Shown: one piece after another, positions 37,021 to 48,285 of the stretch
How the letters are laid out: every line of letters starts with the position of its first letter
How positions within the stretch are numbered: position 1 is the stretch's first letter
Source: Pseudoalteromonas sp. 0303
GTDB taxonomy: Bacteria; Pseudomonadota; Gammaproteobacteria; Enterobacterales; Alteromonadaceae
Length of the DNA stretch: 64,000 nucleotides
Reading direction: 5' to 3'
Assembly (NCBI RefSeq): GCF_013349995.1
Contig: NZ_JABVXF010000001.1
Span: forward strand, 1 to 64,000
Position numbers and translations under genes: made by a program
The notes under the pieces: model-generated
What the model was told of the DNA's origin: nothing
Database searches by the model: none
The model's input: the letters and a program-made list of their open reading frames with translations, nothing else

Positions 37021-37486
37021 AATAAGCTTTATCAACACGCACCGTGTTATCGGTGAGGTAGACCAAACGTACTTTATCACCTTGGTTAAACAGCATTTGG
37101 TTGTCTTTATCTTGCACAACCATAAATTGTTCGCCGCTTTCTACTTTGATCATTAATTCAACGAGCTGATACTGTATAACGCGACTGTTTTGTTGGCGGT
37201 TGTGGGCAACAGAGCCACCAATCATCGAACCTAAAATGGTTGCTACAGTGCGGCCACTGCCGCCACCAAACTGATTACCGATAACACCGCCAATTAGCGC
37301 ACCACCAAACGTTTCCCAGCCGTTGGTTTTATCTCTGACCAGCTCTTGTTCAGTAATTGTTCGCACTGACTGTACTGAGCCAAACAACACCTGTTGTACA
37401 GGTACTGCTTTGTTACGCTGATAGTCAGCATAACTTGGCGAGCTAAGTAATAAACAGCTTGCTAGGATTGCTACTAGGTATTTCAT
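37019..37486 (-). CDS. Glycine-zipper outer-membrane protein (SlyB/17-kDa antigen-like)
   Basis: A 155-residue exported protein. Signal peptide 'MKYLVAILASCLLLSSPSYA', an Rxx-repeat linker, and the glycine zipper 'GGALIGGVIGNQFGGGSGRTVATILGSMIGGSVAH' at about residues 61-95 (described by its G-rich spacing), followed by a C-terminal SH3-like region. No Cys at the cleavage site, so it is not an obvious lipoprotein. It is last in the operon with lpoB, and starts 12 bases after lpoB stops. Confidence 0.8.
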   Translation of the reverse strand: MKYLVAILASCLLLSSPSYADYQRNKAVPVQQVLFGSVQSVRTITEQELVRDKTNGWETFGGALIGGVIGNQFGGGSGRTVATILGSMIGGSVAHNRQQNSRVIQYQLVELMIKVESGEQFMVVQDKDNQMLFNQGDKVRLVYLTDNTVRVDKAY

Positions 37487-37498
37487 AAACCCTCCTGA

Positions 37499-38110
37499 CT
37501 ACCAGCCAAAAGTTGATTTCTCACGTGTTTTACGGATTTCAGTTTCATCAGCCCACTCAACTAGGCCGCTTTTTAAATCCATTAAACGCATAGTGAATTT
37601 ATAATACACATCAGCCTTGTCAGCATTTGATTTAACAATGCTCGATAAGTTGCCGTATAACATATATTGCGCACCAACTTGCTGGCCAAAGGCAATAGCG
37701 GTATTTGGATTTACAAGTGGGTCAACGTTTTGGAAATTAAGTTGCTCGCGCACAGCTTCAACGCGGGTCATATCAACAAAGCGGAACTTACCACTGCGTA
37801 ATAACTGTGTTGAGATTGAATCAGTAATAGATTCAGTATCAATATGCTCGCTCGTTTTGTTTTTAATACGCTCAACAAACACGATAGGGCGGGTATTTGC
37901 TGTCATGGTGCCAACCACAGGTGAAGCAAGTAACGAGTCTGTCATTTGGCTTGCTACTTTTTGTAGATCCGTTGAGCCAAAGTTGATATCTGTGGTTTCA
38001 ACAGCTTGCGCATCACCATAGCTAACAACGGCTTTATTAGCACAACCAGACAGCAATAAAGCGCTTGTCATTGCAACGGCCGCAGCCGACTTAACAGAAA
38101 GTAATTTCAT
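37499..38110 (-). CDS. lpoB: Penicillin-binding protein activator LpoB
   Basis: A 203-residue outer-membrane lipoprotein that activates PBP1b. The lipobox is 'LLSGC' (C23). The C-terminal domain (70-203) matches LpoB: 'RPIVFVERIKNKTSEHIDTESI', 'RSGKFRFVDMTRVEAVREQLNFQ', 'GAQYMLYGNLSSI', 'GLVEWADETEIRK'. Start at 38110 (AAGGAT upstream) because the frame's upstream residues are not lipoprotein-like. In E. coli it is also next to ycfL, supporting the name. Confidence 0.9.
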   Translation of the reverse strand: MKLLSVKSAAAVAMTSALLLSGCANKAVVSYGDAQAVETTDINFGSTDLQKVASQMTDSLLASPVVGTMTANTRPIVFVERIKNKTSEHIDTESITDSISTQLLRSGKFRFVDMTRVEAVREQLNFQNVDPLVNPNTAIAFGQQVGAQYMLYGNLSSIVKSNADKADVYYKFTMRLMDLKSGLVEWADETEIRKTREKSTFGW

Positions 38111-38120
38111 TGTGGTATCC

Positions 38121-38546
38121 TTAATCTTCAAATTCTTGTGCTTCTGTTGACACTTCACGCACTGCAAGCGAGAAGGTGACAGCATTTGCTGTCGGGGCTA
38201 GGCCCGGTAATTGGGTCTTAGCAAATCCAAATAATGTAATAGGTTGCCAAGGTGAGTGGTTGCCGCGAATAACAAAGCCATCAGCGTCATACCAAGTAAA
38301 TTGATACTGTAAGTATTGAGATTTTTTGTACTGGCTTGCCAGTGTCACAACAACATCTGTTAAGCCATTTGTTTGGCGTGTTTTTACATCTGTAATGGCT
38401 AATTTCTTGCCAAGTTCAGGGTTATTAACAATCAGTTGTTGGTTATACTGTTGTGATGCCTGCTCAACACCAATGCCAGAAGTGGTAGGGCGTGAGGAGC
38501 AAGCCGCAACAAGTAAAATGGTTAATAGTGGCACTAAGTATTTCAT
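38121..38546 (-). CDS. ycfL: YcfL-family lipoprotein
   Basis: A 141-residue DUF1425 lipoprotein with lipobox 'LVAAC' (C16). The body has 'VTLASQYKKSQYLQYQFTWYDADGF' and 'WQPITLFGFAKTQLPGLAPT', as in YcfL. Start 38546 is preferred over 38549 because AGGAG is then 5 bases upstream. It sits 10 bases before lpoB, the same neighbour as in E. coli, which supports an envelope role. Mechanism is unknown. Confidence 0.88.
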   Translation of the reverse strand: MKYLVPLLTILLVAACSSRPTTSGIGVEQASQQYNQQLIVNNPELGKKLAITDVKTRQTNGLTDVVVTLASQYKKSQYLQYQFTWYDADGFVIRGNHSPWQPITLFGFAKTQLPGLAPTANAVTFSLAVREVSTEAQEFED

Positions 38547-38554
38547 CATTGCTC

Positions 38555-39919
38555 CTAGAGTTGTACGACATGTGTGTCGTAGTAGTTATTTATAGAGGTT
38601 AGAAAAATCAAGGTTAACCCTTGCTTACTAACCGTAAAGTCTATTTCGCCATGCCCTGGCACGGTTAAAGCGTGCTGACCTGCTGGCATCGCCTGCTGAG
38701 CAATACTCAGTTGACTTGGTAAAGTCGACCAGCTTCGCGTATCAGCCTGCTCTGATGCAATGTTATAAATATTCGCTAAAATATTACCGACATCGCCGCC
38801 GCTTCTTGCCAATTCTGCACGCATCTTTTCTTTTGCTACCAAACGCATTACTTGGCGGGTTATTCTGCCAGCACTTTGATCTTTTAACGTCTTTGCAGCC
38901 AACGCTTCAAGCCTAACAATGGGCGTAAGTGGCAAATTTTCGCCATCGAGACTCACGGTTTTATCACTGCCCGCATAAGGCGCATCGCGATAAACTGGCA
39001 TGGCAATACTGTAAAAGCGAGCATCACCACGGGAGGTATAAATGGGTAATCGTAAATGAAACTCTTGCCTTGCTGGTATCAACCCTTGCTCTGCAATTAC
39101 AATTACTTGGCCCGTGTTTGCTTGAGTCTGCTTTAGCTTGCCAAAGCGTTTGCTAAATTCTTCAAAGTCCTGATCAAACCCTTGTTTTTTGGCAAGGCGT
39201 AACACTGTTTGCTGTAAGTAGCTATTTTCGCTATTTATTTCGAGTGCTTTCTTATAATCGATATAGGCATCATCAAACTGTTTATCTGCCTCATAAAGTA
39301 GGCCAGACAAATAAAACGTAAAGGCATTTTGAAAGCCATTTTTGACATTACCAATTAGCTCAGCCATATCAGGGTAGCCTTCGGCTGCCTGTTCCGCTTG
39401 TTCATCAAGTACGGCTTGATTGTCTTTAAGTGCATCTTCTTGCACTTTATTTGCACGTCTAACTTCAACTAATGCAGATTCAAGTTGTTTATCAAATACA
39501 TAACTCAGTGCTTTGTAGCTATGCAGCATGGTCATTTCATAGGCTGCTGGCTCATAACCAATCACTGAGTCATTGGTTAATAATGAATTTGTTTGTTCAA
39601 GGCCTGCACTTAGTTGTACTTTGGCTGCTTGACGCTTTTTTTCCATATTTTGATAAACAGCTTCAAAGGTCTCATTGGCCTGAGAATTTTGTTTAGCCAA
39701 AAACTCAAGACGGGCCGTTTCAAGCTGATTTAACAAATAGTTACTATGGCCTCGGCTGTTACTTGGCAAAAGTTGCTGCGCACTTGCTATGTTATTTTGA
39801 GAAATAGCTTGGCGAACAGGTCTTAGCTGCGTCGCATAATCTTGGAATAGATCAGTAATACCTATGGTACTGCAACCAGATAACAGTAGAGCAGCTCCAA
39901 TAAATAAACGTCGATGCAC
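38555..39919 (-). CDS. COG3014-like lipoprotein with TPR-like repeats
   Basis: A 454-residue lipoprotein: lipobox 'LLSGC' (C16), then helical pairs with TPR-like spacing ('LYEADKQFDDAYIDYKKALEI', with the A-x-x-x-Y-x-x-A pattern), then a basic region and a beta C-terminus 'HALTVPGHGEIDFTVSKQGLTLIFL'. It belongs to the COG3014 type that sits upstream of ycfL-lpoB homologues. As first gene of the operon, it may be a scaffold for the LpoB pathway. That idea comes only from location. Confidence 0.75.
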   Translation of the reverse strand: MHRRLFIGAALLLSGCSTIGITDLFQDYATQLRPVRQAISQNNIASAQQLLPSNSRGHSNYLLNQLETARLEFLAKQNSQANETFEAVYQNMEKKRQAAKVQLSAGLEQTNSLLTNDSVIGYEPAAYEMTMLHSYKALSYVFDKQLESALVEVRRANKVQEDALKDNQAVLDEQAEQAAEGYPDMAELIGNVKNGFQNAFTFYLSGLLYEADKQFDDAYIDYKKALEINSENSYLQQTVLRLAKKQGFDQDFEEFSKRFGKLKQTQANTGQVIVIAEQGLIPARQEFHLRLPIYTSRGDARFYSIAMPVYRDAPYAGSDKTVSLDGENLPLTPIVRLEALAAKTLKDQSAGRITRQVMRLVAKEKMRAELARSGGDVGNILANIYNIASEQADTRSWSTLPSQLSIAQQAMPAGQHALTVPGHGEIDFTVSKQGLTLIFLTSINNYYDTHVVQL

Positions 39920-40053
39920 TGAACACTCCTTTTAAACAATGTACTGAGATTAGCATACGAGGCTTAACCTTCTATGATAAATTATGTAAAAAATCGTAAG
40001 TTAATTGTCTAATTTTAGGTCTTATCTTTTTTAAAACCAAAAGGATAACTCAT

Positions 40054-40912
40054 TTGTTGAGCACCATACTGTATACCTTGATTGCACTTTGTGCGTTTGC
40101 AGCTAACTCTTTGCTGTGCCGGATGGCATTACAAAGTGGTGATATTGATCCGTTAAGTTTTACTGCTATTCGCTTAGCCAGTGGGGCGTTTATGTTGCTT
40201 GGCTTACTTTTATGGCAAACAACTTTATTGAGATCAAAATCACAATCAGCACAACCTTTAACCGATAAAGGTAACAATATCAGTGCCCTTAGTTTATTTG
40301 TTTACGCGCTGTGCTTTTCAGTTGCCTATGTTGATTTAAACACAGGCACAGGCGCACTTATCTTATTTTCAGCAGTACAGTTAACCATGATAGGCCATAG
40401 TGTTTTAAATAAAGAACCACTCAGTAAAGTGCAGTGGGGGGCTTTGTTTGTTGCTTTTGCGGGTTTTATTTACTTAATGCTGCCCTCAGCCACAGTGCCT
40501 TCTTTCATACCAGCAATGCTTATGGCGTTAAGTGGCGTGGCATGGGGTATTTACAGTATTCGCGGAAAATCATGCAGCTCACCGTTGCAAGCAACCAGCT
40601 TTAACTTTCTAAGAAGTTTAATACTCGTGCCAATTTTAGTGTTTCTAGCCGTGGTTGATTGGCAAGGTATTACTGCTAGTGGGGTTTATTTAGCGATAGC
40701 CTCTGGAGCGCTTGCATCTGGGCTTGGCTATAGCATTTGGTACATTGCACTACCTAGGCTTAAAAGTAGCCAAGCAGGGGTGGTGCAGCTAACCGTGCCT
40801 GTGCTTGCCACATTAGCTGGGGTGGTGGTTTTAGATGAGCAATTAACAGCGCGTTTAGTTGTAGCCAGCGCCTTAATTCTTGGCGCTGTACTGGTGTTTT
40901 TGATGGCTAAAA

Positions 40913-40926
<14 letters not shown>
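40054..40926 (+). CDS. EamA/DMT family transporter
   Basis: A 290-residue inner-membrane protein with ten hydrophobic helices in two five-helix halves (EamA repeats). The start is TTG at 40054 (AAGGA eight bases upstream); TTG 40057 is possible. 'ALCAFAANSLLCRMAL' and 'GVVVLDEQLTARLVVASALILGAVLVFLMA' are typical. The substrate is unknown. Its 3' end overlaps the converging M15 gene by 14 bases. Confidence 0.85.
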
Positions 40927-43064
<2,138 letters not shown>

Positions 43065-43069
43065 AAATT

Positions 43070-43567
43070 CTACTTTTTAGTTACAGTGAGTAATGTGTCT
43101 ACCCCAGCAGTGACCTGAGATAGTGAATAATATAGGGGTCCAAGGTGTTGGCTATTGAGAACGCACAGTGTGCCAAGCATAGGGCTGCTCAGCTCGCGTA
43201 AATCAAAATAGGCTAATCGTTCACCTTTGCTAATTTTACTGCCATTTAATTTAGCAATATTGGTGTGGTTGATATGTTCTTCAACCGAAGAAAACGATAA
43301 GTTTAATAAAACTTTTAAACCGTTTTTTGCCTGTAAAATGTATTCTTTACCGGCATTTTTAACTTGTAATAGGGTGCCATCGAATGGCGCGATAATGTTG
43401 TGGCTAGTTAGTTCAACACTAATCCCTGGACCAAGGGTAGCAAAACGAAAAAATGGCTCAGGGTGCTCGCTAATGCTTTTTACACGCCCGGTAAATGGGC
43501 TTTTAATGGCCATGCAGCGCGCTTTTCTGAGGCTGCGTTCGGGTAAGTATTGAACTTCGTTAGTCAT
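43070..43567 (-). CDS. EIIA-Glc-like PTS domain protein without the active-site histidines
   Basis: A 165-residue protein with the glucose EIIA beta-sandwich: 'KSPFTGRVKSISEHPEPFF', 'LGPGISVELTSHNIIAPFDGTLL' region (about residues 45-67), and the C-terminal 'ISKGERLAYFDL'. In E. coli EIIA-Glc the phospho-relay uses H75 and H90. Aligned by 'APxDGT' and the hydrophobic strand that follows, the equivalents here are K74 (or E75) and N89 ('VLLNLS'). No PTS phosphotransfer is possible by the known mechanism. It is in the dapE operon, so a regulatory or ligand-binding role is likely. This is different from crr. Confidence 0.75.
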   Translation of the reverse strand: MTNEVQYLPERSLRKARCMAIKSPFTGRVKSISEHPEPFFRFATLGPGISVELTSHNIIAPFDGTLLQVKNAGKEYILQAKNGLKVLLNLSFSSVEEHINHTNIAKLNGSKISKGERLAYFDLRELSSPMLGTLCVLNSQHLGPLYYSLSQVTAGVDTLLTVTKK

Positions 43568-43570
43568 GGC

Positions 43571-43963
43571 TTATTTAACATCACCTAGCACATGGTAACC
43601 GTCTTTTTTCAGGGCTGTAATAGCTTTGGCCATACTTTGCTTTTTCACTAATACATAATCTGTATCGTAAGTTGATAAAGCAAAAATCGAAATCGACGCT
43701 TTTGCTAGCACGCCAGAAATGTTCGCCATAATACCAGTTAACGAAAAACCAAGTGGGCCAATGACTTCAAGTGCCTGCCAGTCGGTTTCTTGATCAAGAC
43801 TGTCGAGTCGGAAACTACTAGGGCAGACAATAGACAGCTCATCAGCCGTTTTTGCAATAAAGAAAATAGCTTGTTGGAGTAAGGCAGGATCAATCGTCGC
43901 ATCGACATCTAAACTATGAATGGTAAGTTCTTCACTATGAAGTTGTAACGTTTGTTTTGACAT
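43571..43963 (-). CDS. ACT-domain protein (CASTOR-like)
   Basis: A 130-residue protein with two ACT-like beta-alpha-beta halves: 'LSIVCPSSFRLD' and 'GFSLTGIMANISGVLAKASISIFALSTYDTDYVLVK' (the GVLAKASISIFALSTYDTDY core, residues about 78-97). ACT domains bind amino acids, and this resembles the CASTOR/ACT group. Start 43963 with AGGATCG 7 bases upstream. It opens the dapE operon, so it might sense an amino acid linked to lysine or diaminopimelate; that is only an inference. Confidence 0.8.
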   Translation of the reverse strand: MSKQTLQLHSEELTIHSLDVDATIDPALLQQAIFFIAKTADELSIVCPSSFRLDSLDQETDWQALEVIGPLGFSLTGIMANISGVLAKASISIFALSTYDTDYVLVKKQSMAKAITALKKDGYHVLGDVK

Positions 43964-44071
43964 CTGCGATCCTATCTTTGAAGCCTTTGAATTTATAGTA
44001 TAGGTAAACAAAGTTAAGATAAAGCGCAATAATTTTGATTGCTGAGGTTTTACTCAATATCGCTGTTGAGG

Positions 44072-44094
44072 TTGTCCACAGAATCTGTGGATAA
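44072..44094. promoter_or_regulatory. Inverted pair of DnaA boxes
   Basis: TTGTCCACA (44072-44080) and TGTGGATAA (44086-44094, reverse complement TTATCCACA, the exact E. coli consensus) face each other across GAATC, so TCCACAG / CTGTGGA form a palindrome. They lie about 110-130 bases before the ACT gene and after pta. One box is consensus and the other one base off. Confidence 0.7.
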
Positions 44095-44125
44095 ATATGG
44101 GAATAGGTCAGTATAAAGAAGCTAA

Positions 44126-44160
44126 TAGGCTAATTTATAAGGGGTTTATAAATTAGCCTA
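44126..44160. terminator. Large AT-rich hairpin after pta
   Basis: A perfect 15-bp inverted repeat TAGGCTAATTTATAA / TTATAAATTAGCCTA with loop GGGGT. It begins 12 bases beyond the pta stop (leftward). No long T-tract follows in the pta direction, so it may be a terminator or an RNA-end stabiliser. Confidence 0.5.
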
Positions 44161-44172
44161 AATTTTGAAGGG

Positions 44173-46329
44173 TTAATTTTCTAAGCTTTCAACTTGCTTA
44201 GCTTGAATCGCTGTTAGGGCAATGGTGTAAACAATGTCGTCTACTAATGCACCACGACTCAAGTCATTTACCGGCTTACGCATACCTTGCAGCATAGGGC
44301 CAATACTAATTAAATCGGCACTACGTTGTACGGCTTTATAAGTTGTATTACCCGTATTTAGATCTGGGAATACAAACACTGTTGCTTTACCTGCAACCGG
44401 GCTGTCAGGTGCTTTCTTAAGTGCTACGTTTTCCATAATTGCAGCATCATACTGAAGGGGGCCATCAATTACTAAATCTGGGCGCTTTTGCTGGGCAAGT
44501 TTAGTGGCTTCACGGACTTTTTCTACGTCAGCGCCTGAACCCGAGGTACCCGTACTGTAGCTTATCATTGCAACACGAGGTTCAATACCAAACGCGGCCG
44601 CTGAATCCGCTGATTGAATCGCGATATCAGCCAGTTGCTCTGCCGTTGGATCAGGGTTGATAGCACAGTCACCGTAAACCAGAACTTGATCAGGTAACAA
44701 CATAAAGAACACTGACGATACCAACGATGAACCTGGTGCAGTTTTAATTAACTGTAGCGGTGGGCGAATCGTGTTGGCTGTGGTATTTACCGCACCCGAC
44801 ACTAGGCCATCTACTTTGCCTTGCTCTAGCATCATAGTACCAAGCACCACGTTATCCAGTAATTGCTCTTGGGCAACCACTTCTGTTAAGCCTTTGTTTT
44901 TACGAATTTCGACCATAGGCGCAACGTAGTCGTTGATCACATCACCTGGTTCAACAATGGTTACGTTATCGTTAAGCTCAACACCTTGTTGCTCAGCAAT
45001 TCGTAAAATCTCTTCTTTGTCACCAAGTAGGATTGTTTTTGCAATGCCACGTTGACCACAAATTGCTGCGGCTTTAATCGTGCGCGGCTCATTACCTTCA
45101 GGTAAAACAACCGTTTTCTTCGCTTGACGGGCTTTATCTGTTAGTAAGAAGCGAAACGCTGGCGGAGACATTTTACGAGTACGACCAACACTTTGCGCTA
45201 GGCTGTCTAACCAGTCAGAGTCAATGTTACTCGCGTTGTGATCTTTTACTTTATCGATACGTTGGTCATCATCGCACGGTACTTCCATATTGAAGTTGTG
45301 CAGTAATAAAGACGTGCGCCACGTATCTTCTTGTGTTGCAAGAATCGGCAGGCCGGTATTCATAGCTTGTTCGCACAATTTCATGATGCGATCTTCAGGC
45401 TTAAAGCCACCGGTTAATAAAATAGCCCCAAGCTTGGTACCATTCATGGCTGATAAACAAGCGGCAACGAGTACATCAGAGCGATCGCCCGGAGTTACCA
45501 GTAATGCACCTGGGGTAAAGTGGCTTAAAATATTCGATACAGTACGAGCACAGAAAGTAACGCGACGTAAACGACGATGAGCCATGTCGCCTTCGTTAAT
45601 AACTTCGGCCTTTAGGTATTCACATAAATCACGCACACGTGGTGCTACTAGGTCGAAATCCCACGGGATTGAACCTAATAACTTAAATGGGTGTTTTCTG
45701 AAAATAGGCAGTGATGCTAAACGGTTTAATTCGTTTTCAAGTTGCTCAGGCTCATGAGCTTCAACAAGGTCTGCACGTGCGCGACCTTCGTCATCTAAAG
45801 GTGCATTAACTTTATTGAAAATACAACCTAGCACGCGAGGGTGGTTAACACCGCCATAGTTGCCTGAGGCAATTTCTAAACGGTCTTCAATTTGGTCGTT
45901 GCTATCGTTACTAGGTGTTAAAACAAAAACAATATCAGCACCCAGTGTTTGCGCGATTTCACGGTTTACACGGCCAGCATAAGGCTGACGACGTGTTGGC
46001 ACCATACCTTCGATAATAGCAATTTCGTCTTCTTTAATGGTGCTTTCAAAGCGCTCTACGATTTCTTCTAGTAAATCGTCGCCTTTACCATCACCAATCA
46101 TTTGCTCTGCATAGCTAAGCTCAAATGGTGTCGGCGGATTAATTGGCGAGCCATGGGTGACAATTTGCGTCGACTTTTCAGGGCCTGTATCGCCAGAGCG
46201 TGGCTGTGCAATTGGCTTGAAAAAGTTCACTTTAAGCGCTTTTTGCTCAAGCGCACGCACTAAACCAACAGAAACAGATGTTAAACCAACCCCAGTCGAA
46301 ATAGGGATCAACATAATTCTACGTGCCAT
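44173..46329 (-). CDS. pta: Phosphate acetyltransferase
   Basis: A 718-residue long-form Pta that interconverts acetyl-CoA and acetyl phosphate. The N-terminal P-loop-like domain ('[18 protein letters not shown]'), the central DRTGG domain and the C-terminal catalytic PTA_PTB domain ('[27 protein letters not shown]', 'ATANT'-like '[19 protein letters not shown]', '[17 protein letters not shown]') are all present. A strong AAGGAGG lies just before its ATG, inside the end of ackA (4-base gap). Confidence 0.97.
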   Translation of the reverse strand: MARRIMLIPISTGVGLTSVSVGLVRALEQKALKVNFFKPIAQPRSGDTGPEKSTQIVTHGSPINPPTPFELSYAEQMIGDGKGDDLLEEIVERFESTIKEDEIAIIEGMVPTRRQPYAGRVNREIAQTLGADIVFVLTPSNDSNDQIEDRLEIASGNYGGVNHPRVLGCIFNKVNAPLDDEGRARADLVEAHEPEQLENELNRLASLPIFRKHPFKLLGSIPWDFDLVAPRVRDLCEYLKAEVINEGDMAHRRLRRVTFCARTVSNILSHFTPGALLVTPGDRSDVLVAACLSAMNGTKLGAILLTGGFKPEDRIMKLCEQAMNTGLPILATQEDTWRTSLLLHNFNMEVPCDDDQRIDKVKDHNASNIDSDWLDSLAQSVGRTRKMSPPAFRFLLTDKARQAKKTVVLPEGNEPRTIKAAAICGQRGIAKTILLGDKEEILRIAEQQGVELNDNVTIVEPGDVINDYVAPMVEIRKNKGLTEVVAQEQLLDNVVLGTMMLEQGKVDGLVSGAVNTTANTIRPPLQLIKTAPGSSLVSSVFFMLLPDQVLVYGDCAINPDPTAEQLADIAIQSADSAAAFGIEPRVAMISYSTGTSGSGADVEKVREATKLAQQKRPDLVIDGPLQYDAAIMENVALKKAPDSPVAGKATVFVFPDLNTGNTTYKAVQRSADLISIGPMLQGMRKPVNDLSRGALVDDIVYTIALTAIQAKQVESLEN

Positions 46330-46333
46330 TTAC

Positions 46334-47548
46334 TTAACCCTCCTTTGCAATGCGGGCTGCATCGTTAGCAATAACCCATTCTTCGTTAGTCGGGATCACA
46401 AACGCTTTAGCATGCGCTTGGCCTTTTGAAATTAAGCCTTCTTTACCAAAACGTGCCGCTAGGTTTGCAGCTTCGTCACACTCAAGGCCTAAAAAGCCTA
46501 ATTGGGTGATTACTTTGTCACGAATGATATCTGAGTTTTCACCAATACCACCGGTGAAAATAAGTGCATCAAGGCGCTGCACAGGCACTAAGAATGCGGC
46601 GATTTGTTTTGCTAAGCGATAGCAAAAAATATCGAGAGCAAGGTTCGCTTGCGGGTGGCCCTCAACGGCGGCTTCTTCAATAGTGCGACAATCATTTGAT
46701 AATTCACTAATACCTAACAAACCACTTTGTTTATTAAGTAAGTCATCAATTTCTTGCACTGAATAATTTAGTTGCTGAGTTAAAAACGTAAATAAACCCG
46801 GGTCGATACTACCACTGCGGGTACCCATCACTAAGCCTTCAAGCGGTGTAAGGCCCATACTGGTATCAACACTCTTACCATCTTTAATCGCACATACCGA
46901 ACAACCATTACCTAAATGCGCACTGATCACATTGGTTTGTTCGCGCTCTTTGCCTAATAATTTTGCCGCTTCACCTGCAACATAATAATGGCTCGTGCCA
47001 TGGAAACCATAACGTCTTACGCCGTGCTCTTTATAAAGCGAGTAAGGCAGGGCGTATAAGTACGCAATATTTGGCATGCTTTGATGAAATGCTGTATCAA
47101 ACACTGCAATTTGTGGCAGCGCTGAGAACGCTTGCTGCGCAGTACGAATGCCCAATAAGTTGGCTGGGTTATGAAGTGGCGCAAGTGCCGCTGTTTTTTC
47201 GATAGCTGCAAGTACATCATCGTCAATAAGCACAGATTCAGTGAAATGCTCACCACCGTGCACAACACGATGACCCACAGCAATTAAATTATCTGCAAGC
47301 CCTAGCTCATTAACTAGCTTCACAAGCTCAGCAATTGCTGCATCGTGGGCTTGGCCCTTTGCAAGCTCAATAAGTTGTTTTTCACCATTATATTTATATT
47401 TGATTGAAGGCGTATCTGAGCCAAGGCGCTCAGCTAAACCAGAAATAACTTCGTCAGAAGTGGCGGCATCTAAAGTGGCAAATTTTAAACTTGAACTACC
47501 ACAGTTCAGTACTAAAACATGTTGTGGTGAGCAAAGGGGCGTCGACAT
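46334..47548 (-). CDS. ackA: Acetate kinase
   Basis: A 404-residue ASKHA-fold kinase making ATP and acetate from acetyl phosphate. 'VLVLNCGSSSLKFAT' opens it, followed by 'GHRVVHGGEHFTES', 'FDTAFHQSMP', 'RYGFHGTSHYYV', 'SAHLGNGCSVCAIKDGKSVDTSMG' and 'FTGGIGENS'. It starts the ackA-pta operon and is divergent from yfbV, as in E. coli. Confidence 0.97.
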   Translation of the reverse strand: MSTPLCSPQHVLVLNCGSSSLKFATLDAATSDEVISGLAERLGSDTPSIKYKYNGEKQLIELAKGQAHDAAIAELVKLVNELGLADNLIAVGHRVVHGGEHFTESVLIDDDVLAAIEKTAALAPLHNPANLLGIRTAQQAFSALPQIAVFDTAFHQSMPNIAYLYALPYSLYKEHGVRRYGFHGTSHYYVAGEAAKLLGKEREQTNVISAHLGNGCSVCAIKDGKSVDTSMGLTPLEGLVMGTRSGSIDPGLFTFLTQQLNYSVQEIDDLLNKQSGLLGISELSNDCRTIEEAAVEGHPQANLALDIFCYRLAKQIAAFLVPVQRLDALIFTGGIGENSDIIRDKVITQLGFLGLECDEAANLAARFGKEGLISKGQAHAKAFVIPTNEEWVIANDAARIAKEG

Positions 47549-47838
47549 AGCTAGGTCCTAAAAGTACGATATCAGTCAGTGTATATTAAGGCTTGATAAT
47601 TAGAATTCTTTGCCAGTATAGTAAATAAGTATTTTGTTGCTACACTTAACAAAGCTAGGCTGTAATTATACTAAAGTCTGGTTGACTTAAGCCGATAACA
47701 TTTTATCTCATTTAGACTTTAAACGTTAGTCTCCTAACCATTAATTTGGTATTAAAACTAGGACAGGTTTTGCAGGGATTGTATCCGGGAGTGTGTTACA
47801 CTAGGTTGTGAAACAAGTTGAAAACCCTAGGAGTGATG

Positions 47839-48285
47839 ATGCAAAAAGGTGTCATGTCACAAGTGCAAACAGGTCGTCAATACGCTAAAAAATGGCCGAT
47901 GCGACAAGAGCTCGCTCCATTGTTTGCCGAATTTAGAGTGATCAAGGCCACTGATCTGGCAATTACAGTGATGCCAATATTGGCAATGCTGACCGTATTT
48001 ATGCAAGTGAATTACTTAGGTAGTGATTATTTTCCACAAGCTATCACTATCGCGCTTTTCTTTTTATCACTACCGCTGCAAGGTTTGTTGTGGCTAGGCC
48101 GCCGTGCAGAAACCCGTTTAGAGCCAGCAATGCTAAGTTGGTATACCGAGCTGCACAGTAAAATGAAGGCGCATGGTTATCAGTCACAATTAACGACTGA
48201 AAAACCACGCTACACTGATTTAGCTCAATTACTAAAAGATATGTTCGAAAAAATGGATAAAGCCTTCACTAAAGAACACTTCTAA
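47839..48285 (+). CDS. yfbV: UPF0208 membrane protein YfbV
   Basis: A 148-residue inner-membrane protein. It has two central helices ('LAITVMPILAMLTVFMQV', 'AITIALFFLSLPLQGLLWLG') and a cytosolic tail 'AQLLKDMFEKMDKAF'. E. coli YfbV is reported to help insulate the Ter macrodomain. ATG 47839 has AGGAG 5 bases upstream; 47836 has only 2. Its position opposite ackA matches E. coli. Its stop overlaps the converging rlmA stop by 4 bases. Confidence 0.92.
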   Translation: MQKGVMSQVQTGRQYAKKWPMRQELAPLFAEFRVIKATDLAITVMPILAMLTVFMQVNYLGSDYFPQAITIALFFLSLPLQGLLWLGRRAETRLEPAMLSWYTELHSKMKAHGYQSQLTTEKPRYTDLAQLLKDMFEKMDKAFTKEHF

